Assembly: GCF_036194065.1 (NCBI RefSeq)
Contig: NZ_CP108095.1
Span: forward strand, 3,286,001 to 3,350,000
Source of the DNA: Streptomyces sp. NBC_00239
GTDB lineage: Bacteria; Actinomycetota; Actinomycetes; Streptomycetales; Streptomycetaceae
Reading direction: 5' to 3'
Length of the DNA stretch: 64,000 bases
The number at the start of each line of letters is the position of its first letter. The first letter of the stretch is position 1. Of this stretch, positions 35,023 to 43,213 are shown piece after piece. The position numbers were made by a program, and so were the translations under genes. The notes below the pieces were generated by a model. That model worked only from the letters and a program-made list of their open reading frames with translations. It ran no database searches and was not told the origin of the DNA.

Positions 35023-36129
35023 TCATTCGCGGCCGCGGAACCGGCGCCGTTCGGCCGTTCCGGGGGGTGCGGAGTCGGCGAGCCGGACCACCGCGCGGTC
35101 GCGCCCCGCGACCACCGGCTTCGCCGAGCGGGCGGCCTTGGCCTGGTACTGGGCCGCGTCCGCCAGCCGGAAGAGCCGCCGCGAGGAGCGCACCTGTCCG
35201 ATCGGATCGCCGGTGGAGGCCACCCCGCAGGCGACCCCCTCGCCCAGCTCCAGACCGGCGGCGCGGGCGCACAGCTCCTCGGCGACCGCCACCACGGCGT
35301 CGGCGCCCGGGCCGACCGAGACCAGGCAGAACTCGTCGCCGCCGAGGCGGGCGGCCAGCGCGCCGGGCAGTTTGGCGCCGCACAGGCTCAGCACCGAGCC
35401 GAATCGTTCCAGCAGCCGGTCGCCCGTGGCGTGCCCGAGGGTGTCGTTGACCCGCTTGAGCCCGTTGAGGTCGCAGACGACGAGGCTGACCACGGCCCCC
35501 TCCGCGCGGTGCCGCTCCAGCGCCTCGTCGAGGGACACGTCCACCGCCCGGCGGTTGGCGAGGCCGGTGAGCGGGTCCGTGAAGGCCAGCCGGCGGGCCT
35601 CCTCCAGCCGTTCGTTCTGCGCGAGCCCCGCCGCCACCACGGCGGCCAGTACGGTGGCGAACTCCGCGTCGTCCTCGTCGAACGCCGGCGCGCCCGCCTC
35701 GCGGGCCACGTACAGCTCGCCCCAGGCCCGGCCGTGCAGGACCACCGGGGCGACCACGCAGCTGCTCCGGCCACGCCGCAGCAGCCCGCCCGAGCGGTGG
35801 CCGCGGCCGGCGGCGGTCTCGACCCAGGCGTGCGGCCCGCCGCCGCCCACCCAGCGCTCGTGCAGGAACTCGGTGATCTCGGGGAAGTCGTGCACCGGGT
35901 ACGACTCGTCGGCGGGGAACTCCTCCTCGGCCGCCCGGCGCTCGCCCTCGTTCACCAGCACCCTCAGCCGGCCGCGCTCGCGCTCCCAGGCCGAGATGGC
36001 GGCGAAGGAGCCGCCCATCGCCAGCCGCGCGCCGCGCGCGGCCGCCCGCACGCTGTCCCGCGGGGTGTGCGCCGCCGCCATGGCCTGCGCCAGACCCACC
36101 ACGGCCCGCAGCCGCCCGTCAACTCCCAT
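35023..36129 (-). CDS. cdgE: GAF-GGDEF protein, putative diguanylate cyclase
   Basis: A 368-residue cytoplasmic protein. Residues about 20-165 form a GAF-like sensor (ELYVAREAGAPAFDEDDAEFATVLAA). Residues about 180-345 form a GGDEF domain with FTDPLTGLANRRA, CDLNGLKRVNDTLGHATGD and the intact active motif RLGGDEFCLV. It should therefore condense two GTP to cyclic di-GMP, the BldD ligand that controls Streptomyces development. No RxxD inhibitory site stands in the usual place before GGDEF. The symbol follows the S. coelicolor gene next to hutH (SCO4931, from memory). The start is ATG 36129, directly downstream of the inverted repeats at 36135-36198. Confidence 0.88.
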   Translation of the reverse strand: MGVDGRLRAVVGLAQAMAAAHTPRDSVRAAARGARLAMGGSFAAISAWERERGRLRVLVNEGERRAAEEEFPADESYPVHDFPEITEFLHERWVGGGGPHAWVETAAGRGHRSGGLLRRGRSSCVVAPVVLHGRAWGELYVAREAGAPAFDEDDAEFATVLAAVVAAGLAQNERLEEARRLAFTDPLTGLANRRAVDVSLDEALERHRAEGAVVSLVVCDLNGLKRVNDTLGHATGDRLLERFGSVLSLCGAKLPGALAARLGGDEFCLVSVGPGADAVVAVAEELCARAAGLELGEGVACGVASTGDPIGQVRSSRRLFRLADAAQYQAKAARSAKPVVAGRDRAVVRLADSAPPGTAERRRFRGRE

Positions 36130-36134
36130 CACCC

Positions 36135-36150
36135 AAGGTTACGCAACCTT
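36135..36150. promoter_or_regulatory. AAGGTT-n4-AACCTT palindrome before cdgE
   Basis: A perfect 6-bp inverted repeat with a 4-base centre ends six bases before the cdgE start codon. It could be an operator, or it could fold over the ribosome-binding region. Confidence 0.5.
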
Positions 36151-36160
36151 GTCCGATTTG

Positions 36161-36197
36161 GTGACGTTTCTGCGACATTCAGTCGCAGAAACGTCAC
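36161..36197. promoter_or_regulatory. Perfect 16-17-bp inverted repeat between echA and cdgE
   Basis: GTGACGTTTCTGCGAC, the 5-base centre ATTCA and an exact reverse complement follow one another; one more G-C pair extends the stem. A second pair, TTTGGTGAC (36157) and GTCACCAAA (36202), brackets it. No T-run follows on either side. It is either the terminator of the gene upstream or an operator for cdgE. Confidence 0.75.
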
Positions 36198-36250
36198 CCC
36201 GGGTCACCAAAGCGCGCAGGAGCGGGAGGCAGAGGAGCGCGGAGCGGGGA

Positions 36251-37120
36251 TCACTCCCCCGGCCAGTTCGGCTTGCGCTTCTCGTTGAAGGCCGCGACGC
36301 CCTCCGCCCGGTCCCCCGAGAAGGCCACCGAGCGCCAGGCCGCGTCCTCGACCTCCAGGCCCGCCCGCAGGTCCAGCCCGTGCCCGAGCCGCAGCGCCTT
36401 CTTGGCGGCCCGCAGGCCCACCGGCGAATTGCCCGCGATCGACCCCGCCAGCTCCAGCGCCGCCCCGCGCGCCCCGCCCGCCGCCACCAGCGAGTCCACC
36501 AGCCCCAGCGACAGCGCCTCGGCCGCCGCCACCCGGCGCGCCGAGAAGATCAGCTCGGCGGCCCGCGCGGCACCGACCCGGCGCGGCAGCAGCTGCGTAC
36601 CGCCGCCGCCCGGGATCACGCCCACGGACACCTCGGGCAGACCCACCAGGGCGTTCTCGTCGGCCACGATCAGGTCGCAGGAGAGCGCGAGCTCGAAGCC
36701 GCCGCCCAGCGCGAAGCCGCCGACGGCCGCGATCGAGGGCATCGGGAGCTCCAGCACCCCGGTGTACGCGGCGCGCGCGGTGGGGCGCTGGCGGACCAGG
36801 TCGGCGTCGCTGAAGGAGTTGCGCTCCTTGAGGTCCGCGCCCACGCAGAAGGCCCGCTCGTGGGTCGAGGTGACGACCACGACCCGGGTCAGGGAATCGG
36901 CGGAGAGCGCCGCGCAGGCCTCCCCGATGGAACGCGCCATCGCGGTGGAGACCGCGTTCATGGCCTTCGGGCGGTCGAGGACCAGCTCGGCGACGTGGCC
37001 CTCGTCGCCGTGCCGGCGGACGACGACGAACTCGCCGAAGCGCTCTTCGGGCAGCGCGGACGGTTCGGGCTGCCCCGGCCGGTCGGACTGCTCGGACAGC
37101 TGGGGCGACTCGGACGACAT
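36251..37120 (-). CDS. Enoyl-CoA hydratase/isomerase family protein
   Basis: A 289-residue crotonase-fold protein, probably hydrating enoyl-CoA in fatty-acid or branched-chain breakdown. The oxyanion-hole blocks are ERAFCVGADLKER (about residue 88) and GGFALGGGFELALSCDL (about 132). The catalytic glutamates expected in the next helix are represented by GLPEVSVGVIPGGGG. The first 30 residues are a disordered Ser/Glu/Pro stretch. It starts at ATG 37120 with GGGAGGG upstream. It lies between cya and cdgE on the same strand, with gaps of 25 and 121 bases. The exact substrate is not predictable. Confidence 0.9.
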   Translation of the reverse strand: MSSESPQLSEQSDRPGQPEPSALPEERFGEFVVVRRHGDEGHVAELVLDRPKAMNAVSTAMARSIGEACAALSADSLTRVVVVTSTHERAFCVGADLKERNSFSDADLVRQRPTARAAYTGVLELPMPSIAAVGGFALGGGFELALSCDLIVADENALVGLPEVSVGVIPGGGGTQLLPRRVGAARAAELIFSARRVAAAEALSLGLVDSLVAAGGARGAALELAGSIAGNSPVGLRAAKKALRLGHGLDLRAGLEVEDAAWRSVAFSGDRAEGVAAFNEKRKPNWPGE

Positions 37121-37145
37121 GACGGACCCTCCCGGTTAACGAGCG

Positions 37146-38330
37146 TTACCCGGGGATCTTAGGGGCCCTCCGCGTCAGCAGCCAGGGCTCCACGACACCG
37201 AGCCCGCGCACCGGCCGCTGCCACATGGGCTGGAGCGCGAACCGGTACGCCGAGGCGCCCGCCTCCTCCTCGGAGGCCGACTTCTCGGAGACCGGCGCGT
37301 CCCCGGTGCGGCCCAGCTCCTCGGCCAGCGCCCCGTCGACAAGGACGGCGTTCTTCGGCGCTATCGACGTGAGCCGGCTGGCGAGGTTCACCGTGGTGCC
37401 GAAGACGTCGCCCATCCGCGTGGTGACCGTGCCGAAGGCGATGCCGACGCGCAGCTCGGGCATCGACTCGTCGCTCTCCATCGTCTCGATGAGCCGCAGG
37501 GCGATCTCCGCGGCGGTGCCCGCGTCGTCCGCCGCGTACAGCACCTCGTCGCCCAGGGTCTTGATCAGGCGGCCGCCGTGCGCCGCGACCAGGTCGGCGG
37601 CCGTGGTCTCGAAGGTCTCGACGAGTTCGCCGAGCTCCTCCTCCTCCAGCCGCCGGGTGAGCCGGGTGAAGCCGACCAGGTCCGCGAAGCCGACCGCGAG
37701 CCGCCGGTCCACCATCTCCTCGTCGTCCGCGGCCTGCACGACCCGGCCGGTGGCCGCGGCCAGCTGCCGCCGCCACACGTAGACGAGGAACTCCTCCAGT
37801 TCCGGCAGGAGCAGCTCGACCAGCGGATACGTGACCTCGGTGCGGGTCATGCCCGGCTCCGGGGGCTCGGTCAGACCCTCCAGGAACGAGTCGATCTGCC
37901 ATTCCGCGAGCCGGGCCGTGGTCTGTCCGGTGGACCGGGCCACCTGCACCGCCATCGGCTCGCTGAGCAGCCCCGCCTCCACCAGGCCGGCCAGCCGGCG
38001 CAGCGCCAGTACGTCCGCCTCGGTCAGGGCCTTCGCCTGCCCGATGTCCGCGAAGCCCATGGCCCGCCAGAAGCGCGAGGCCAGCTCCATGGAGACGCCG
38101 GCGCTGCGAGCGGCCTGGAAGGGGGTGTACCGGCGCTCGGCGCCGAGGATCAGCTGCTCCAGCCGGATGGCGAGCGGGTCGGCGGTGGGTTCGGCCGTGT
38201 GGTCGACCTCGTGGAGGGGAGTGTGCTGGTCACGCCCGATCGGCGTGGCCGGGCCGGAGCCGGTGGCGCCGGTGGTTCCGGGCGCGCTGGAACCAGAGTC
38301 GTCGACGGTCAAGGGCCGCCTCCTGTCCAT
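37146..38330 (-). CDS. cya: Class III adenylate cyclase
   Basis: A 394-residue protein with an N-terminal helical region (residues 50-200, including a MerR/adenylate-cyclase regulatory-like block RYTPFQAARSAGVSMELASRFWRAMGF). The C-terminal class III cyclase domain runs from about 210 to 370. Metal-binding Asp residues are in GFADLVGFTRL and KTLGDEVLYAADD, and the transition-state Asn/Arg in VNLASRLTSIAP. It makes cAMP, which in S. coelicolor affects germination and development; there the orthologue Cya (SCO4928, from memory) sits in the same neighbourhood. No transmembrane helix is visible. The enoyl-CoA hydratase gene follows 25 bases downstream. Confidence 0.93.
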   Translation of the reverse strand: MDRRRPLTVDDSGSSAPGTTGATGSGPATPIGRDQHTPLHEVDHTAEPTADPLAIRLEQLILGAERRYTPFQAARSAGVSMELASRFWRAMGFADIGQAKALTEADVLALRRLAGLVEAGLLSEPMAVQVARSTGQTTARLAEWQIDSFLEGLTEPPEPGMTRTEVTYPLVELLLPELEEFLVYVWRRQLAAATGRVVQAADDEEMVDRRLAVGFADLVGFTRLTRRLEEEELGELVETFETTAADLVAAHGGRLIKTLGDEVLYAADDAGTAAEIALRLIETMESDESMPELRVGIAFGTVTTRMGDVFGTTVNLASRLTSIAPKNAVLVDGALAEELGRTGDAPVSEKSASEEEAGASAYRFALQPMWQRPVRGLGVVEPWLLTRRAPKIPG

Positions 38331-38440
38331 TGCGCGCGCACTGCCCTGTCGATCCAGGTGATCACAGTGATCACCGTTGGAGCGGCGATCGCCTAAACCA
38401 TACGGCAGGTGTGCCGTAGCTCACTCCCCACCGGCCGCAC

Positions 38441-39319
38441 CTACTGACCTGCGCGCAGATGAACCACGTCGCCCGCGCTCACCGCTTCGCGCGCGCCGTC
38501 CGCCGTCCGGACCACCAGGCGCCCCTCCGCGTCCACCGCCTCCGCGGTGCCGGTCAGCTCCCGGCCGCCCGGCAGCTCGGCCCGCACGTGCCGGCCGAGC
38601 GTCGCGCACTCCGCCGCGTACGTCTCCTGGAGCCCGCTCTCCGACGGGTCGCCGCCGGCCTCGCACCAACGCCGGTACCAGTCCTCGATCGAACGCAGTA
38701 CGGCCTTCAGCAGCGAGTCGCGGTCGGTGACGGCCGCCTTCGCCAGGACCAGCGAGCCCGCGGCGGGCACCGGCAGCTCGTCCTCGGTGAGCGTCACGTT
38801 CAGCCCGATGCCGATGACGACACCGCCCTGCTCGCCGCCCGCCCGCTCGGCGAGGATGCCGCCGGTCTTGCGCTCGTGGCCGTCGACCGTGACCAGGAGG
38901 TCGTTGGGCCACTTGAGGGACGTGTCGACGGCCGCGGCCCGGGAGAGCGCGGCCGACGCGGCCACCCCGGCCAGCAGGGTGAGCCAGCCCCACTGCGCGG
39001 GCGCCACCTTCGCCGGGTCCGGCTTGAGCAGCAGCGAGAAGAACAGGCCCGACCGGGCGGGCGCCGTCCAGCTGCGGTCGAGGCGGCCGCGGCCGCTGGT
39101 CTGCTCCTCGGCGACCAGTACGGCCCCTTCGGGGAGTTCCGCGGCGCGGGCGGCCAGGTCGGTGTTGGTGGAGCCGGTGCTCTCGACCAGTTCCACGGAG
39201 CTCCACAGGCTGTCCGGGGTGACCAGCGAGCGCTGCAGGGAGGCGAGGTTCAGGGGCGGCCGGTCCAGGCTGGACCAGCGGCCGGACGATGCGGGGGCTG
39301 AGGCATCCGATGGCGTCAT
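38441..39319 (-). CDS. birA: Biotin-[acetyl-CoA carboxylase] ligase
   Basis: A 292-residue biotin protein ligase without the N-terminal DNA-binding domain of E. coli BirA, so it is catalytic only. The biotinyl-AMP loop is seen as EQTSGRGRLDRSW (about residue 78). LKWPNDLLV follows near 140 with the conserved Lys, and the C-terminal SH3-like domain as GTAEAVDAEGRLVVRTADG. Its expected substrate, AccA2 with its EAMKM biotin site, is encoded 4 kb away, and PccB is encoded divergently next door. The start is ATG 39319, with a TAATCT hexamer seven bases upstream. Confidence 0.93.
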   Translation of the reverse strand: MTPSDASAPASSGRWSSLDRPPLNLASLQRSLVTPDSLWSSVELVESTGSTNTDLAARAAELPEGAVLVAEEQTSGRGRLDRSWTAPARSGLFFSLLLKPDPAKVAPAQWGWLTLLAGVAASAALSRAAAVDTSLKWPNDLLVTVDGHERKTGGILAERAGGEQGGVVIGIGLNVTLTEDELPVPAAGSLVLAKAAVTDRDSLLKAVLRSIEDWYRRWCEAGGDPSESGLQETYAAECATLGRHVRAELPGGRELTGTAEAVDAEGRLVVRTADGAREAVSAGDVVHLRAGQ

Positions 39320-39326
39320 GCAAGCC

Positions 39327-39332
39327 AGATTA
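39327..39332 (-). promoter_or_regulatory. -10-like TAATCT for birA
   Basis: TAATCT on the minus strand ends seven bases before ATG 39319, and there is no ribosome site. Confidence 0.45.
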
Positions 39333-39436
39333 GGTGTGGGGAACGCCGCACTGCCGAGCGCCATGCGCGCCGATACGCTACGTGCCAGTAGCCATCCGCA
39401 GTCATAAGGTTGACCAGGCAGGGAGCCGCGACCCCG

Positions 39437-41038
39437 ATGTCACAACCCTCAGAGTCGTCAGAGGCGACGCAGATCGACATCCACACCACCGCGGGGAAGA
39501 TCGCGGACCTCAGGCGCCGCATCGACGAAGCGGTCCACGCAGGTTCCGAGCGGGCCGTGGAGAAGCAGCACGCCAAGGGCAAGCTGACGGCCCGTGAGCG
39601 GGTCGATCTGCTGCTGGACGAGGGCTCGTTCGTCGAGCTCGACGAGTTCGCGCGGCACCGCTCCACCGACTTCGGCATGGAGAACAACCGCCCCTACGGC
39701 GACGGCGTGGTCACCGGCTACGGCACGGTCGACGGCCGGCCGGTCGCGGTGTTCTCCCAGGACTTCACGGTGCTCGGCGGCTCGCTCGGCGAGGTCTTCG
39801 GGCAGAAGATCATGAAGGTCATGGACTTCGCGCTGAAGACCGGCTGTCCGGTCATCGGCATCAACGACTCCGGCGGCGCCCGCATCCAGGAGGGCGTCAT
39901 GGCCCTCGGCATGTACGGCGAGATCTTCCGCCGCAACGTGCACGCGTCGGGCGTGATCCCGCAGATCTCGCTGATCGTCGGCCCGTGCGCCGGCGGCGCG
40001 GTCTACTCGCCCGCCATCACCGACTTCACGGTCATGGTCGACCAGACCTCGCACATGTTCATCACCGGCCCGGACGTCATCAAGACCGTCACCGGCGAGG
40101 ACGTCGGCTTCGAGGAGCTGGGCGGCGCTCGCACCCACAACTCCACCTCGGGCGTGGCGCACCACATGGCCGGGGACGAGAAGGACGCGATCGAGTACGT
40201 CAAGTCGCTGCTCTCGTACCTGCCTTCGAACAACCTGTCGGAGCCGCCGGCCTTCCCGGAGGAGGCCGACCTGGAGCCGTCGGACTCCGACCTGGAGCTC
40301 GACGCCCTCATCCCCGACAGCGCGAACCAGCCGTACGACATGCACACCGTCATCGAGCACGTGCTGGACGACGGCGAGTTCCTGGAGACCCAGGCGCTGT
40401 TCGCGCCGAACATCCTGACCGGCTTCGGCCGCGTCGAGGGCCACCCGGTGGGCGTCGTCGCCAACCAGCCGATGCAGTTCGCCGGCTGCCTCGACATCAA
40501 CGCCTCGGAGAAGGCGGCGCGCTTCGTGCGGACGTGCGACGCCTTCAACATCCCGGTGCTGACCTTCGTGGACGTCCCGGGCTTCCTGCCGGGCACCGAC
40601 CAGGAGTACAACGGAATCATCCGGCGCGGCGCCAAGCTGATCTACGCGTACGCCGAGGCCACCGTCCCGCTCATCACCGTCATCACCCGCAAGGCCTTCG
40701 GCGGCGCGTACGACGTCATGGGCTCCAAGCACCTCGGGGCGGACCTCAACCTGGCCTGGCCGACCTCCCAGATCGCGGTCATGGGCGCGCAGGGCGCGGT
40801 CAACATCCTGCACCGGCGCACCATCGCCGCCGCCGAGGACCAGGAGGCGACCCGCGCCGAGCTGATCGCCGACTACGAGGACACCCTGCTCAACCCGTAC
40901 GTCGCGGCCGAGCGCGGCTACGTCGACGCGGTGATCATGCCGTCCGACACCCGCGGGCACATCGTGAAGGGCCTGCGGCAGCTGCGGACCAAGCGGGAGT
41001 CCCTGCCCCCGAAGAAGCACGGCAACATCCCGCTCTGA
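39437..41038 (+). CDS. pccB: Propionyl-CoA (acyl-CoA) carboxylase beta subunit
   Basis: A 533-residue carboxyltransferase subunit. It transfers carboxyl from carboxybiotin to propionyl-CoA, making methylmalonyl-CoA, an extender unit for polyketides and a route for odd-chain acids. Two crotonase-like halves carry the oxyanion-hole glycines in [13 protein letters not shown] (about 145-157), [11 protein letters not shown] and [22 protein letters not shown] (about 385-406). The ATG at 39437 is preceded by GGGAG further upstream. pccE follows 52 bases downstream, as in S. coelicolor. The biotin-bearing partner is AccA2. Confidence 0.96.
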   Translation: MSQPSESSEATQIDIHTTAGKIADLRRRIDEAVHAGSERAVEKQHAKGKLTARERVDLLLDEGSFVELDEFARHRSTDFGMENNRPYGDGVVTGYGTVDGRPVAVFSQDFTVLGGSLGEVFGQKIMKVMDFALKTGCPVIGINDSGGARIQEGVMALGMYGEIFRRNVHASGVIPQISLIVGPCAGGAVYSPAITDFTVMVDQTSHMFITGPDVIKTVTGEDVGFEELGGARTHNSTSGVAHHMAGDEKDAIEYVKSLLSYLPSNNLSEPPAFPEEADLEPSDSDLELDALIPDSANQPYDMHTVIEHVLDDGEFLETQALFAPNILTGFGRVEGHPVGVVANQPMQFAGCLDINASEKAARFVRTCDAFNIPVLTFVDVPGFLPGTDQEYNGIIRRGAKLIYAYAEATVPLITVITRKAFGGAYDVMGSKHLGADLNLAWPTSQIAVMGAQGAVNILHRRTIAAAEDQEATRAELIADYEDTLLNPYVAAERGYVDAVIMPSDTRGHIVKGLRQLRTKRESLPPKKHGNIPL

Positions 41039-41090
41039 TCCGCCGATCCGCCGATCCGCTGATCCGCTCTGACAGGAAGGGCCTTACTCC

Positions 41091-41297
41091 ATGATCAAGG
41101 TCGTCAAGGGCAACCCGACCCCCGAGGAGCTGGCCGCCGCCCTGGCGGTGGTCCAAGCCCGCGCCGCGGCGCTCGCCTCGGCGCCGTCCGGCGCGGTCCC
41201 CGTCCCCGAGGGCTGGTCCGACCCGTCCCGGGTGGCCCGCCACCGGCTGCCGCAGCCCGGTCCGCGGGCGTGGGGGCGCACGTACTGGCCCGGCTGA
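41091..41297 (+). CDS. pccE: Acyl-CoA carboxylase epsilon subunit
   Basis: A 68-residue small subunit that stabilises and activates the beta-subunit ring in actinobacterial acyl-CoA carboxylases. It has the family's look: a short N-terminal strand and helix (IKVVKGNPTPEELAAALAVVQARAAA), a Pro-rich linker and a C-terminal WSDPSRVARHRLPQPGPRAWGRTYW. An AGGAAGG ribosome site precedes the ATG. It is in an operon with pccB. Confidence 0.93.
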   Translation: MIKVVKGNPTPEELAAALAVVQARAAALASAPSGAVPVPEGWSDPSRVARHRLPQPGPRAWGRTYWPG

Positions 41298-41331
41298 GCC
41301 GGCCGGCACGCGTGAAGATGACGTGAACGGA

Positions 41332-41367
41332 CGACGGCGCCTGAGTACCCGTACTCAGGCGCCGTCG
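41332..41367. promoter_or_regulatory. Perfect 17-bp inverted repeat with TGAGTAC-CC-GTACTCA core
   Basis: Arms of 17 bases containing GGCGCCTGAGTAC are exact complements around a 2-base centre. The element lies between pccE and a 41-codon gene. It could end the pccBE transcript, or serve as an operator for the small gene 25 bases beyond. Confidence 0.8.
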
Positions 41368-41391
41368 CCGTGCCGGGACCAGGATCGGTAC

Positions 41392-41517
41392 ATGCTCTGG
41401 TCCGACCCGAAGAACGAGCCGCCCGAGGACATGCGCGAAGCCCAGGCGATGATCCGCCGGCTGGCCGTGGTCCTGGTGATCGCGATGATCGTGGCCGTCT
41501 ACGTCCTCGGCGTCTGA
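41392..41517 (+). CDS. 41-residue membrane protein
   Basis: A tiny protein, [18 protein letters not shown] followed by a helix [21 protein letters not shown]. It has an acidic, Pro-containing cytoplasmic start and one membrane span. AGGATCGGTAC before the ATG offers a weak ribosome site. Support comes from the codon bias, the membrane-protein pattern and its setting right behind a perfect palindrome. The function is unknown. Confidence 0.6.
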   Translation: MLWSDPKNEPPEDMREAQAMIRRLAVVLVIAMIVAVYVLGV

Positions 41518-41545
41518 GCCGGGCGCGGCGGCCGCGGCGGGCTCC

Positions 41546-41551
41546 TACGAT
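41546..41551 (+). promoter_or_regulatory. -10-like TACGAT for maf
   Basis: TACGAT ends seven bases before ATG 41559, and there is no ribosome site. Confidence 0.45.
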
Positions 41552-41558
41552 GGGCCGC

Positions 41559-42170
41559 ATGACTGACCAGCCTTCGCCGCGCCCCGTTGTCCTCGCCTCC
41601 GCCTCCCCCGCCCGCCTCAACCTGCTGCGGCAGGCCGGCCTGGCCCCGCACGTGATCGTCAGCGGGGTCGACGAGGACGCCCTGAGCGCCGACTCCCCCG
41701 CCGAGCTGGCCCTGGTGCTCGCCGAGGCCAAGGCGGCCGTGGTGGCCGCCCAGGAGGCCGCTGCGGGCGCCCTGGTGATCGGCTGCGACTCCGTACTGGA
41801 ACTGGACGGCGAGGCGCTGGGCAAGCCCGCGGACGCCGACGAGGCCACGGCCCGCTGGAAGTCGATGCGCGGCCGGGCGGGCGTGCTGCGCACCGGGCAC
41901 TGCGTGATCGACACGGTGAGCGGCCGTCAGGTGTCGGCGACGGCCTCCACCACGGTCCGGTTCGGGGAGCCGACGGATGCGGAGGTCGCGGCGTACGTGG
42001 CGAGCGGTGAGCCGTTGCACGTGGCGGGGGCGTTCACCCTGGACGGCCTTTCGGCGCCGTTCATCGACGGCATCGACGGCGACCACGGCAACGTCATCGG
42101 CATCTCCCTCCCCCTCCTCCGCTCCCTCCTCGCCGAACTGGAAGTCTCCATCACCGACTTGTGGACCTGA
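41559..42170 (+). CDS. maf: Maf-type nucleoside triphosphate pyrophosphatase
   Basis: A 203-residue Maf protein, which hydrolyses non-canonical or pyrimidine nucleoside triphosphates to monophosphates and is linked to septation control. The signature [18 protein letters not shown] is at residues 10-27, the catalytic Asp is in [10 protein letters not shown] near 75, and [25 protein letters not shown] is near 168. The family is widely found beside acyl-CoA carboxylase genes in actinomycetes. The start is ATG 41559, with ATG 41550 as the alternative. A palindromic repeat follows downstream. Confidence 0.93.
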   Translation: MTDQPSPRPVVLASASPARLNLLRQAGLAPHVIVSGVDEDALSADSPAELALVLAEAKAAVVAAQEAAAGALVIGCDSVLELDGEALGKPADADEATARWKSMRGRAGVLRTGHCVIDTVSGRQVSATASTTVRFGEPTDAEVAAYVASGEPLHVAGAFTLDGLSAPFIDGIDGDHGNVIGISLPLLRSLLAELEVSITDLWT

Positions 42171-42230
42171 CCCGGCCGGCTGCCCCGGGGGCGCAACACC
42201 CCAGCCCCGCCGGCGCTCCGTGCGGCAAAT

Positions 42231-42345
42231 CCAGCCCCGCCGGCGTTTGAGGCGCGGGGTTTGGGGCGGAGCCCCAAGAGCAACCCGGCTCCGCCGGGCA
42301 CCGGGCTCCGCCCGGACCCGCGCCTCAAACGCCGGCGAGGCTGGG
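42231..42345. repeat. Dispersed palindromic repeat, copy 3
   Basis: The arms contain GCCGGCGTTTGAGGCGCGGG and the complement, with an interior of TTTGGGGCGGAGCCCCAAGA type. The 115 bases are nearly identical to the copy at 13101. A short tandem remnant (CCAGCCCCGCCGGCG, 42201) precedes it, as at the other copies. Confidence 0.9.
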
Positions 42346-42386
42346 TTTCGCGCCCGCAGGGTCGGCGAGGCCGAGGGGCGCCATGG

Positions 42387-42806
42387 TCAGCCGGCGAGGC
42401 CGGCGGCAGCCGGCCCCCGCTTGCCGTACAGGGTCAGGGTCAAGACGACCAGCACGAGCACCAGCACCATGAAGGCGAACCCGCCCCACCCGACCAGCCC
42501 CACCGCGATCGCCCCCAGCACCGCGTGAGTGACCGCACAACCGATCAGCAGCGCCCGTGCGACCCGCCCCGGCCCCCGGTCCCGCAGGACGGCCACCAGC
42601 AGGACGACCCCGGCGCACAGCAGGAACCCGCCCATCGCGGCGCCCATGACGTACGTCGCGGTGACCATCACGTCCGCGTCCACGTCCGCTATGGACATGG
42701 ACTGGCGGTCGGCGACCGTCGCCAGGACGTGGTTGACGAGCACAAAACCGACGGCCTCGGCGAAGAGCAACAGCGCGGCCAGTCCGGCCACGAGCCTGCG
42801 TGCCAC
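42387..42806 (-). CDS. Four-helix membrane protein of unknown function
   Basis: A 139-residue protein with four hydrophobic helices: LVAGLAALLLFAEAVGFVLVNHVL, VMVTATYVMGAAMGGFLLCAGVVLLVAVL, ALLIGCAVTHAVLGAIAVGLVGWG and FAFMVLVLVLVVLTLTLYG. I see no functional motif. GTG 42806 (VARRLVAGL) has GGGGATGGGGAC upstream and is preferred; longer frames upstream lack helices or a ribosome site. It is divergent from accA2 across a 407-base gap. Confidence 0.75.
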   Translation of the reverse strand: MARRLVAGLAALLLFAEAVGFVLVNHVLATVADRQSMSIADVDADVMVTATYVMGAAMGGFLLCAGVVLLVAVLRDRGPGRVARALLIGCAVTHAVLGAIAVGLVGWGGFAFMVLVLVLVVLTLTLYGKRGPAAAGLAG

Positions 42807-43213
42807 AACGTCCCCATCCCCGTGCGACGTACGTTCGACGTGCGTTCGACCCCCGGAGGCTACTAACGAGTAAACCGGGGGACAAGGGCTGTGGACGGCT
42901 TCGTTACGACTCTGCCGGCGCCCGCGCGTCGCACTTGCGGGACGGTCGCCGCAACGGCAAAGAATCATTCGCCCATTCGTAGGGACTCGACAAAGAATCA
43001 CACCGGTGCGAGGACCCCGTGGACAGAGACCTTGGACACAGAGCGGGGTTACTGTGCAGTCGGGGATTCCCCTGGTCCAGGGCGCCACAAGGGTTTTCGG
43101 CAGGGGAGCAGCACCCGCATCACGCTCTGTGTGGGCAAGGTCACCTCCGGGGACGGGTCGAAAGGCCGTGTCGGCAGTCCCTAAACTCAGCTTGTTTCAA
43201 GGAGGGAGCCATC
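42807..43213. other. Long divergent intergenic region before accA2
   Basis: These 407 bases hold no gene I can support. The part nearest accA2 (43040-43190) carries moderately GC-rich DNA, with ribosome site AAGGAGGGA at 43200, and must contain the accA2 promoter and leader. I could not pick a convincing -10/-35 pair. Confidence 0.4.
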
